64,000 nt of DNA from Bemisia tabaci (lineage: Eukaryota; Arthropoda; Insecta; Hemiptera; Aleyrodidae), in NCBI RefSeq assembly GCF_918797505.1, contig NC_092802.1:15831883-15895882 (forward strand). Direction: 5' to 3'. The position numbers and the translations under genes were made by a program. The notes below the pieces were generated by a model. The model saw nothing but the letters and a program-made list of their open reading frames with translations, had not been told where the DNA came from and did no database searches. Shown one piece after another: positions 54,771-64,000 of this stretch (the stretch's first letter is position 1; every line of letters starts with the position of its first letter).

Positions 54771-55176
54771 GATATCAAGTTACAAACGACATTCTCTGAA
54801 AATTCGGAGGAAATTTTCTCATAAACATTCCCATAAATTCATGATTGATCAGAGGAAATTTGGCGACGCCTAAAGGCTCATACGGCGTTTTTCCTTATCA
54901 CGGCAGTGTTACTAACCTCCTTCCGATCGTCAAACACACTCTCAGTTTGGAGACACAATCCCCTCGAAAAAGGTGATATCAAATTACAAACGTCATTCTC
55001 TGAAAAATCGGAGGAAATTTTTTCATAAATATTCCCATAAATTCGTAATTGATCAGAGGAAATTTGGCAACGCCGAAAGGCTCATACGGCGTTTTTCCTT
55101 CATCACGGCAGTGTTACTAACCACCTTCCGATCGTCAAACACACTCTGAGTTCGGAGAAACAATCCCCCCGAAAAA
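54771..55176 (+). repeat. Tandem duplication of a 203-bp family L unit
   Basis: Two head-to-tail copies start GATATCAAGTTACAAACGAC (54771) and GATATCAAATTACAAACGTC (54974). Each contains GGCTCATACGGCGTTTTTCC, then TATCACGGCAGTGTTACTAA or a variant with an extra C. Confidence 0.9.
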
Positions 55177-55560
55177 GAACCGAGCACCAGAAGGACGGAG
55201 CCAAAGTTGTCGTCCCGTCACCGTTAATCCTATTTTCACGCAGTTAAGAGGATAAATCATGGACCACACGCGGCAACACCGCGGAGAGGAAGCCGCGGAC
55301 CGCGGAAAGATTTACACCCCATCGACCTCTCCGTTTTCGCATAAAAGAAATTATCTGGTTATTAAGAGGCGTCAGGAGCGTGACAGGAAAAACAATAGAC
55401 GGGAGAAAAAAATGATAGAGGATATTATTTTTGGACGGAGATGAGAGGGAAAAAGGGGAAAAATCGAAGCGCTGAAAAGAAACAACAAACACCGGGATGA
55501 CTGATGCGCGGCCGCGAGGATCATAATCATTTCGTGCTCGCGATTAATCGATCGATGAGC
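55177..55560. other. GC-rich unique stretch
   Basis: CpG-rich, no repeat match. The short forward open frame at 55259 lacks family resemblance. Possibly regulatory. Confidence 0.2.
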
Positions 55561-56036
55561 TATTTGAGCCTATGAGAAAGGATCGATTATCGATATCACC
55601 TTGATAATCGATTCTTTAACATAGTTTCTGATGGAAAAATATCGACCCACGCTTCGCCGCTGGGTCCAATTAGGAGAGCGGCGGGGACGGGGGGCGCTGG
55701 GGGGATTAGTAGGAACAATCGACAAGAATGAGTGATGGCGTCGCGATGCGCCGTCGATTGTGATGTATCGAACCCCGTTGTATCGAATTCCGATTTTTTT
55801 CGCTCGCCACCGTCCAAGTGGGTAATCGGTGAGGAGTTTCCCTGTTTTCCGGATTGTAAGATTCCCAAACGCAAGGGCGGATCCGGCCACTTGGAATGGA
55901 GGAACGGTAATTAAAGGGTCTCGTTTAGAAAATAGAACTTTTTTCTGCTCTGGCTTCCCTCACATGCTTTCTGGAATGAACTTGAGTTCCATTTTACCCA
56001 GAGTTGTGGCATATTGGATCCTGATTGGTCCTGGAT

Positions 56037-56404
56037 GTAACTAGAGTATACCTATATAGGGAGAGTATGGACAACTCGAAATATTTAGCTCTTAGGGCCC
56101 AAAAGGGTAGGTAACCTCTGAAGACGAAAAGTGTCACTGTCAATCTTTGGACTCCAATATCAAACGAAAATGGACAAGAAAATTCATAAGTAAGCAGTCT
56201 TCCGCCAAAATGAGTAAGTTTATGCAAAAACCAAGTCAAATGCGTGCTTAACCTTGACAGTTCCCATCAATTGTGATTATAAATCACTATGGATAATTTG
56301 AATTCATAGGTTGCCTACCCTTTTGGGGTCTAAGAGCTCCATCACCGAACCTCAAAATTTTCGACGTGTCCATACTCTCCCTACATAGGTACTCTAGATG
56401 TAAC
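56037..56404. mobile_element. Foldback element O
   Basis: GTAACTAGAGTATACCTATA...GGGAGAGTATGGACA...CCAAAAGGGTAGGTAACC is answered by GGTTGCCTACCCTTTTGG...TGTCCATACTCTCCC...GGTACTCTAGATGTAAC. Confidence 0.8.
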
Positions 56405-56498
56405 GAACAGGAAGATTATACACTGCCGTGATAGCGAAGGGAGCAGGAAGTGCAAAAATGAAGATTTGAGAAGTTGCCCGATTAAGTTTGGCAATAGC

Positions 56499-56576
56499 TG
56501 ATGTGGCTTGGTTCCTTTCTGCTTGACGTGGTCCAATTGGACTGAGTTAAGCAGAAAGGAACCAACCCACATTTTG
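56499..56576. repeat. Hairpin with the GGTTCCTTTCTGCTT motif
   Basis: GTGGCTTGGTTCCTTTCTGC pairs with GCAGAAAGGAACCAACCCAC. A half copy lies at 56751. The core recalls family P. Confidence 0.65.
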
Positions 56577-57417
56577 GGCAAAATTGAGTTATAAGTGGTT
56601 TTGAACTCAACCACTGCTCTACTATCTATCGCCAAAAATTCAAAGTTTTCGTTGGAGAAAATTTTGCAGAAATTGAATTTGAAGTTTATTTTTTACATTG
56701 AGTCTTATGCAGGAGCCAAACTTTAAACCTCCTTTTCTCCGTTCGATCCCGATGTGGCTTGGTTCCTTTCTGTTTAACTCCGTCCAATTCAGACTTGATT
56801 TGCGAGGAGGAATTCAGCAACTCTAAAATGAAGTTACGCTCTCTTATCTACAACGACGAACTGATTAGAGAAAATAAATTTGGGGGAGGCGAGGGACTCA
56901 GTACCTGATACCTGTAATCTTTACCTGATACCTGTAATCTTGATAAAAACTCTGAAATACATCGGAGAAAAAACCTCAACAAAAAAAAAAAATGAAGGAG
57001 GCAATCTATCCCTCTTCCCGAAGAATGTCCGTGCCTCCATTCACCTACATCCTGACTATTTGTAGTTGCCCTTTCCGAATTCTGTAAGCTCGTCGAACAG
57101 AAAGTATCGATCCTCGATACGTCGACCAGATTTCGTCGACAAGGTAAATAAAAAAATTTATAATAGGAAGCATTAGATTTATATTTACATTTTTCTCATT
57201 TATATTTTCAGAGCAGGGCCGGAGCGGGGTGGGGGCGTCCGGGTGACAGACAACATTGAAGAATTGCTTGGCAGAGGCTCAAGACAAGTGACAGCGCGAC
57301 ACCGCCCTCCCCCCTTTCCCTCCCTGGGGGGGGCGGGGGAGGGGGTGGAAGCTCATCATCGACTAGCACAACCGTTTATATCAGTATCGTTTCGGAAAAC
57401 AAAGGTTGTCATCCCTA

Positions 57418-57910
57418 TACTCTGCCGTGCTACGTAAAAACGCCATATGAGCCTTCAGACGTTGCCAAATTTCCTTCGATGAAAACCGAATTTACTGAGC
57501 AAATTGCGAATATTTTTTTCCAAAATTTTCACACAATAAATTTTGTACGCGATTTGATTCAAAATATCTGAAAGTTTCAAGGAAAAATATGCATAAATTT
57601 CGTCAAGAATGCATGTTTTATCCAGGGAAATTTGGCAACTCTCGAATGTTCATACGGCGCTACGAAAAAACCTCGTATAAATCCTCGGAGGTTAAAACAT
57701 TTCTCGCTGTGAAATTCGAGTTTTTTGGGAAAGTCATGAATGCTTTTTTATTCCGATGTTCCCATTCGTTCCGCATTTGAACTTGATCCTAAATATATGG
57801 ACGTTTTGAGGGAAAATATTCAAACATTCCTGAAAAATGAATATTTTACTGGGGAAAATTTGGCAACATTCGAATGTTCTTACGCTGTTTCTCCTCGGCA
57901 TGGCAGGATG
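57418..57910. mobile_element. Family L remnant with repeated half units
   Basis: CTGCCGTGCTACGTAAAAAC at the left, then GGAAATTTGGCAACTCTCGA-ATGTTCATACGGCG (57630-57660) and GAAAATTTGGCAACATTCGA-ATGTTCTTACGCTG (57850-57885) as direct partial repeats. Confidence 0.55.
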
Positions 57911-58143
57911 GACCGCTTCGCTGTGACGCGTGGCTTAAACAATGACGACTTTTGCGTCATCCTCGAGTTTGAAGCGCCATAAATTTAGGCGCCATCCGCG
58001 AATTACATCACGCACATTTTTTGGTTTTTGTGACGCTTTTGCTCGTCCCGTGCTCGTTGCACGATGTTCTAAGCTTTTCCGAAACGCGCCGTCCTTGGTT
58101 TGATCTTTGACGAAAAAGGACGCAGAAATGGTCTTTTGATGAT

Positions 58144-58306
58144 CAGTGGTGTGGCGTGAATTGCGATGTATCGATTGTTATGCCATTTGAACCTACGGTG
58201 AAGAATCGATTATTAAGGTGTTTGCTGCGAACACCCTGTTTATCGATCCTTTTCTATAGGTTTAAACGGCATAACAATCGATATCGCAAAGCACGCCACG
58301 CCACTG
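58144..58306. mobile_element. hAT-like MITE family E (copy E4) with 8-bp target duplication
   Basis: CAGTGGTGTGGCGTGAATTG to CACGCCACGCCACTG; TTGATGAT on both sides. Confidence 0.93.
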
Positions 58307-58938
58307 TTGATGATGAGGATTGTTCGACAGACTTTATGGTAGCTTGTGCCATGATACAGTAGTCGTTACCATGCATTTCGTAAATGTATTCAGAATTATA
58401 TTTATCGTCAACCAACATTATCATCAGGGCCGGATTTAGGGGGTGGCCACATGTGCCGCGGCCTATGGCGGCAAATTTAGAGAGCGGCAAATTTTGAAAT
58501 TTTTTCAAATGTAGGTATAAAAAAAAAATCGGATTTGGAAAAAAATTACGAACGAGAAAAGGCGTCAAAATTTCTCATTTCCGGAGAGTTGAAGTACAGT
58601 AATTTCTAATCTGTTCGTCTTTCGGTGATACAAGAGACAGCACCTTTCATTAGTATAGTTGGGAGATGAACCAAACACGCAATTTGGCCTGGAGCGGCGC
58701 GGCGCAGAGGGCAATGATGACGAGGACTTGAGATGTAAAGGAGAAGCCCTCAGCATGCTGGTCAGCATGAAACACATAATAGCGCCTACAAGACTCTATG
58801 AATACTTCACGCATAGCGTCAAACGTAGTGCGGTCAGCAGCGGTTGGCGTGAAACGCATAGCGCCTACAAGACTGTAGGGATACTTCACGCATTGCGCCA
58901 AACACATTGCGGTCGGCGCGGTAGCGGAAATTAACGCG

Positions 58939-60831
58939 CCGGCATTTGGGGGGCTTCGCCCCCCCATCCGCTTAGCGGATTGGTGCGGGGACCGCACGGG
59001 ACTTTCTCGCTCGAGCCGGCGCTTCGCGCCGGCATAGACACTTTTACTGGAATATTTAGAAAAATACTGCCAATTTTACAAAATCATAAAGTTTGATTGG
59101 AATTTTGATCACAGGATAATAGTTATGAAATTTTTATTCAAACCATTGAACTTCATTGTAAATGTCTTCGCGATATGTGGTGAATTCATATATTCGGACT
59201 CGACTTGTTGATTTTATGAGGCATCTTCAATTAAATATGTAATTGATTAACTAAGTCTCCTGTCAAAGATGGCGATCCGTAAAAATCTTAGCTTTTCTAC
59301 GATTCATTAGGATCCATTAGATTCATTGACATCATACTTCAGATACGATTTTATATTATAATCTCTCCTTAAGCACGGTCAAAAGCCATCAAATATCTAC
59401 TTGAATGGGTAGAATGACTATTCGATGTTCAAATAGTCTTAAAACTAAACGGTTTTCGCTTAGCATCTCCCAAATTTTAAATTTGGCGGGCGAATCTACC
59501 TGCTGGAAGGTTCACGACACGCCCGCCAGGAGCGCCATCTCCTTACCGCGTATCCCCGTAACTCAAAGCGAAAACAATAGAGAGCGCCATCGACAAACGT
59601 CAACGAGAGACAAGTCAACAAACGTCACGTTATAACAATTATAACCTCCTTCATTAACAAGCATTAAATCAGTCATATTTGTGCCGAATTATTACATTAT
59701 ATTTGTGCTTAGTACCTCGTAAAAAGGAACCGCAAAAGATGGAATCTGCCGGGATTCTAAATTCATTAACAACAAACATATTAGTTTTTAATAAAGATCT
59801 AAGTGTCAGTTCTTGGCGTTAGCTTGATGATTCATAGTACCTTTGTAATGTGAGTATGTATCTAATTAGTTGTCTAATTTTGCTTTGTGATTACCTACGG
59901 AGTAATTTTGGAAATAGTATATGATGCATTATATAATGCATTTGAATTCCTAGGTTTCACCTGACTCAAAGCGTTTGCTGCTATTATCTAGAAGCGCTCC
60001 GACTCATTTATCAGAGAATTGAGCGTTTCCTATCGGCCCCTCTGCAATTATGAGATTAGTCCATGAATCCTTTAGGAACTTAAATTAATGACTCAGATGG
60101 TGCTTTTGAGCCAACTTTCAAAGAATTAAAGGCATTTTTTCAAAATCTACAGTCCATGAGCTCTCCGTGTGACCGAAGTGCTCTCCTCGCTATATGACGC
60201 GTAACCCTTCAATTTTTAGTTTAGTCCAAAGACCTCGTAGGAACTTAAATTAATGAACCAGGTGGTGCTCTGATGCCAACTTTCGAAGAATTGAAGGCAT
60301 TTTATTTTATTTTTTTTCAAATTTACAGTCCTTGAAAATGAGCTGTTTCGCGGAGCAAAGTGCCCTACTTTTGGGCCTCGTATCTCTTGAATTTTGAGTT
60401 TAGTCCAAAGATCTTTTTGGAACTTAAATTAATGACCCAGGTGATGTGCTTGATGCCCATTGTTAAAGAATTAAAGACATTTTTCAAAATTTACAGTCTT
60501 TCAAAATGAGCTTTCCGTGTGATTTTGCTAAAAATGGACAATTGAGCGTAGCCCCCCCAAATTTTAGCGTACCTCAAAATCGTTGAACGTGCATAAGGAG
60601 ACCATAGATATGGTGTCCTGTGCCAATTTTGAATGAAATCGAACAGATAGATTCTGAGATATCGCTGTAGACAGATTTGGGGGACGCCACACGGACGGAC
60701 ACACATTTTTTCAAGTATGGTTATTTTTACTCCTGGGACCTTAAAACGTCTAGAAATGATGAAATTTCAACTTTTTTTTTTTTTTTTTTTTTGGAGGATG
60801 ACAATACTTCCTCTCTACCCTATGGGAGCGA
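58939..60831. mobile_element. Insertion nested in J2, type unknown
   Basis: Defined by alignment of J2 with J1. It begins with two strong hairpins (GGGGGGCTTCGCCCCCC; GCCGGCGCTTCGCGCCGGC) and ends shortly after a T tract. It has no terminal inverted repeat and no open frame with family resemblance. It carries a three-unit tandem array at 60058-60530. Confidence 0.6.
60058..60530 (+). repeat. Three tandem diverged units of about 165-179 bp
   Basis: Units start AGTCCATGAATCC (60058), AGTCCAAAGACCTC (60223) and AGTCCAAAGATCTT (60402). Each has GGAACTTAAATTAATGA...CAGGTGGTGCT-like sequence and an ACAGTCC/ACAGTCTT block. Confidence 0.85.
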
Positions 60832-61571
60832 AATAAAAATGATTAAACCACATTCATGATTATTCTTTCATAATTTTTTCGTTCGTTTCTTATAAATGAA
60901 AGGCCTTGTCCACACAGAGATAGGTTCACGGAACTTAACTTTTGCGCAAAGTTCCGTGAACTTTTGCTAGTGTTGACAGGGCTTCCACAAAAAATGTGCC
61001 CAACACGAGTAAACGCGTCTTATTCACCCCTCCTCCTCCGGCAAATTCACTTGATGGTTTGCATCGATGTTTCAAAACGAATGAGCAGGGGGCGGCAAAA
61101 TACAGGCGGTCCATAGGCGGCAAATAGGTAAATCCGGCCCTGATTATTATTTTATCAAAAATCAAGTGGACTAATGGTAAAATTTGCCAATTTTTGCTCC
61201 AGGCAGTGACCGGGGCTATAGGGAATATGCGTTAAATCCTGTGGCATCATGTCAATGTATAGTGAATTAATTCCAAAATTCGGAACTTTTTAATAATCGG
61301 AACTTTCTGAATCTTCTGAACCCCCGGAATTTTCAGCTCATTATGGAATTTCCTCGAAATGTGCAGTTTTTTGCCGGTTTGACCATTTATCTTAAGAAAT
61401 TTAGGGACGCTTTGATCAAATTTGACGATCTTCGGAACTAAATCCGGGCGTATTTCGGAATTTTTCCCTGGAATTTTCCTCGGAACTTTGGCAAATCGTA
61501 ATAAGGAATCTCTCGATCAAATAAATAATACCAAGGCCAATTTTGCAGCCATGTAATAGAGTTACGTTCTT

Positions 61572-61807
61572 CACTGGAAAAAAAAAAAAAAAACTCATTG
61601 GATCTAGAGTCCAGACTCTTGAAAACATTGACAAGAAAAAAATACTCTTGATTCGATCAGATTCAAGCTTAAATCAAAAGGAAATCCGCTCAAATTAAGA
61701 GGCTTGGTTCTTGATTTAAGCTTAAATCTGATTGAATCAAGAGTCCTTTTTCTTGTCAATGTTTTCAAGAGTCTGGACTCTAGATCCAATGTGTGTTTTT
61801 TCCAGTG
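61572..61807. mobile_element. Palindromic MITE family D (copy D8)
   Basis: CACTGG + A-run + CTCATTGGATCTAGAGTC ... CCAGTG; TT on both sides. Confidence 0.9.
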
Positions 61808-61954
61808 TTTCATCCGGGAAACTACGAACTGTGGTCACTGCATCAAAAGTACAGCGTTGAGTGACCGTTTCCTCCATCATAGCGCGAGAATCTGAAAAAT
61901 ATCAGAGCTGGAGGCGGCCGGCGGGCGCGGCGAGTGACTGAAACCGGGAACGGA

Positions 61955-62103
61955 AGGTATTCTGCCTTGATAGCGAAGAGAGCAGTAAGTGAATGCTGGG
62001 ATGAACCTCGAGACACATAAAAACATGTGCTAATCACGGCTCATACAGAGCTGCACTTACGGCTCTCTTCGCTATCACGGTAGTATTCTTCTTGAGGCCG
62101 ATG
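61955..62103. repeat. Hairpin-bearing block Z, copy 1
   Basis: TATTCTGCCTTGATAGCGAA-GAGAGC ... GCTCTCTTCGCTATCACGG form an inverted repeat. Repeated at 62551-62741 and, in part, at 63153-63255. Confidence 0.8.
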
Positions 62104-62517
62104 CACTGAAAAAAAAAATCTCGGTGTATTTACTAAGAAAAGGGTAAAATTACCAAGAATTCAGGGTTCTATTTGATCCCAGTTTTTTCTTGGTAAAATT
62201 ACCCTTTATGGAATCGGTAATTTCACCGAGAAATCTCGGTAAAATTATTGAACTTTCTCGGTAATCTTACTGGACCTTGGTAAAAACGCCAATATTTTTC
62301 ATCGACTGTGGTAGAATTACCGAGATCAAATAGCAAAGTTACCGGGAATCGATTACCAATAAAAGTGGTATTCTTACCTGAGAAAAACAGTAAAAATACC
62401 GGTTTTTAGGTAAGCTTGCCAGTCTGTCTTGGTCAAATTACCAATAATTGGTAAAATAAGTGAGATGGTAAAGGTACCAACGGACCTTGGTAAAAACGCC
62501 GATAATTTTTTTCAGTG
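62104..62517. mobile_element. Foldback element family K (copy K1)
   Basis: Starts CACTGAAAAAAAAAATCTCG and ends TTTTTTTCAGTG. The interior is dense in GGTAA / TTACC words (for example TTGGTAAAATTACC). TG on both sides. Confidence 0.88.
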
Positions 62518-62550
62518 TGGAGGCGGCGCAGCGTGGCGGGTGACTTGACG

Positions 62551-62741
62551 GGAGGTATTCTGCCGTGATAGCGAAGAGAGCAGTAAGCGCATGCTGGGAT
62601 GAACCTCGAGACACATAAAAACATGTGCTAATCATGGCTTATTCGGAGCTGCACTTACGGCTCTCTTCGCTATCACGGCAGTATTCTTTTTGAGGCCGAT
62701 GGAAGATAATACAAGACAGAGGAGGCGTTGTTTTTACTCCG
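62551..62741. repeat. Hairpin-bearing block Z, copy 2
   Basis: GGTATTCTGCCGTGATAGCG ... CTATCACGGCAGTATTCTTT, then GATAATACAAGACAGAGGAG and TTTTTACTCCG, where K2 begins. Confidence 0.85.
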
Positions 62742-63152
62742 CACTGAAAAAAAATTCTCGGCTTTTTACCACGGTCCGTTGGTACCTTTACCATTTCACT
62801 TTGTTTACCAATTATTGGTAATTCTACCAAGACAGACTGGTAAGCTTACCTAAAAACCGGTATTCTTACTGTTTTTTTCAGGTAAGAATACCACTTTTAT
62901 TGGTAATCAATTCCCGGTAACTTTGCCATTTTATCTCGGTAATTCTACCACAGTCGATAAAAAATATTGGCGTTTTTACCGGGGTCCAGTAAAATTACCG
63001 AGAAAGTCAATAATTTTACCGAGATTTCTCGGTAAAACTACCAATTCCATGAATGGTAATTTTACCAAGAAAAAACTGGGATCAAATAGAACCCTAAATT
63101 CTTAGTAATTTTACCCTTTTCTTAGTAAATACACAGAGATTTTTTTTCAGTG
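62742..63152. mobile_element. Foldback element family K (copy K2, inverted relative to K1)
   Basis: CACTGAAAAAAAATTCTCGG ... GAGATTTTTTTTCAGTG; the body is the reverse complement of K1. Confidence 0.88.
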
Positions 63153-63255
63153 TACTGAGCTGTATTTACGGCTCTCTTCGCTATCACGGCAGTATTCTTT
63201 TTGAGGCCGATGGAAGATAATACAAGACAGAGGAGGCGTTGTTTTTACTCCGGGC
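63153..63255. repeat. Hairpin-bearing block Z, copy 3 (right half)
   Basis: CGGCTCTCTTCGCTATCACG through GGAGGCGTTGTTTTTACTCC, as in copy 2, then unique GC-rich DNA to 63588. Confidence 0.85.
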
Positions 63256-63588
63256 TTCAACAAATAATGGAGAGGCGGATTCTCTTTGAGCGACCCGGGC
63301 GAGATGAGGAGAAACCGCGCTTTGAATATTGAAGCACGGTTCCGGCACCCGGGGTCGCCGTGTCACGCCGGTCTCGCACAGGGATTTTCGGCGAAAGGGG
63401 GACTAATTTTCAAAACCTGGCGCCTCTGTTCATCCCAAGATAACCGCTGCCTGGGATCATCGCCCCACAAAGGCACCCCCGATGCCCCCCCTCTCCCCCC
63501 GCTCACGCTTTTTCTGCGAGGCTCAACCGAAATGCGGAGGGTCGAGCTGTCAGATTTCAAGTGAATCCACACCGGAAGTCAACAAACA

Positions 63589-64000
63589 CACTGAAAAAAA
63601 ATTCTCGGCGTTTTTACCAAGGTCCGTTGGTATCTTTACCATCTTACTTTTTTTTACCAATTATCGGTAATTTTGCCTGGACAGACTGGTAAGCTTACCT
63701 AAAAACCGGTATTTTGATTGTTTTTTTCAGGTAAGAATACCACTTTTATTGGTAATCAATTCCCGGTAACTGTGCTATTTTATCTCGGTAATTCTACCAC
63801 AGTCGATGAAAAATATTGGCGTTTTTACCAAGGTCCAGTAAGATTACCGAGAAAGTTCAATAATTTTACCGAGATTTCTCGGTGAAATTACCGATTCCAT
63901 AAATGGTAATTTTACCAAGAAAAAACTGGGATCAAATAGAACCCTGAATTCTTCGTTATTTTACCCTTTTCCCAGTAAATACACCGCGATTGTTCTTTTC
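63589..64000. mobile_element. Foldback element family K (copy K3, cut by the window edge)
   Basis: CACTGAAAAAAAATTCTCGG, same orientation as K2, running to the end of the window. Confidence 0.88.

Larger units (their letters stand above)
58435..61142. mobile_element. Non-autonomous transposon family J (copy J2), with a 1.9-kb insertion
   Basis: Terminal CAGGGCCGGATTTA / TAAATCCGGCCCTG, perfect over 14 bp. Flanks ATTATCAT and ATTATTAT differ at one of eight positions. Left and right parts match J1 (14765-15573) in inverse orientation. Sequence from about 58939 to 60831 has no counterpart in J1. Confidence 0.82.

Noticed and set aside
60058..60530. Repeat array considered as a CRISPR
   Set aside because: Only three diverged units of 165-179 bp with no spacers, inside a eukaryotic transposon.

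Overview
The window looks like animal, almost certainly insect, nuclear DNA. It has three spliced genes with GT-AG introns, an AT-rich background, an insect-type gypsy retrotransposon, and dozens of short palindromic DNA-transposon copies. The SoxD gene and the animal-type alpha-amylase rule out a prokaryote. A hemipteran such as a whitefly is my guess from the repeat load; I cannot prove it from the sequence.

Layout, left to right. 1-5399: a gypsy/Ty3 LTR retrotransposon (394-5356) with identical LTR segments, nested inside an older foldback element. 5448-11351 (minus strand): the first six coding exons of the rRNA-processing factor UTP20; its 3' part lies beyond the left edge, so the retrotransposon sits in a UTP20 intron, antisense to the gene. 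14349-28443 (minus): a complete ten-exon alpha-amylase model of 520 residues, in phase at every junction, with a duplicated exon 4 (4a/4b) and several unusual active-site residues. 29150-37100: repeats and AT-rich spacer. 37106-44687 (minus): the 3' seven coding exons of a SoxD (Sox5/6/13-type) HMG-box transcription factor. 44700-64000: no recognisable exon; short GC-rich unique islands alternate with many MITE copies. This is probably the 5' introns or upstream region of SoxD.

The three genes share a strand but have unrelated jobs: ribosome assembly, starch digestion and development. Nothing suggests joint regulation. What ties the window together is mobile-element history. One 230-bp palindromic family occurs eight times, each copy with a matched 2-bp flank. 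A hAT-like 165-bp family has perfect 8-bp target duplications in four of four complete copies. An empty-site comparison dates one MITE insertion, and another element is interrupted by a 1.9-kb insertion.

Most worth a second look: the frame-enforced pair of alternative amylase exons, the amylase active-site substitutions (His to Gln before the third catalytic Asp; Asn at the chloride-ligand Arg), and several palindromic transposon families that share a CAC-N-(G/C)-A-rich terminus. No CRISPR array, rRNA gene or intact tRNA gene was seen.
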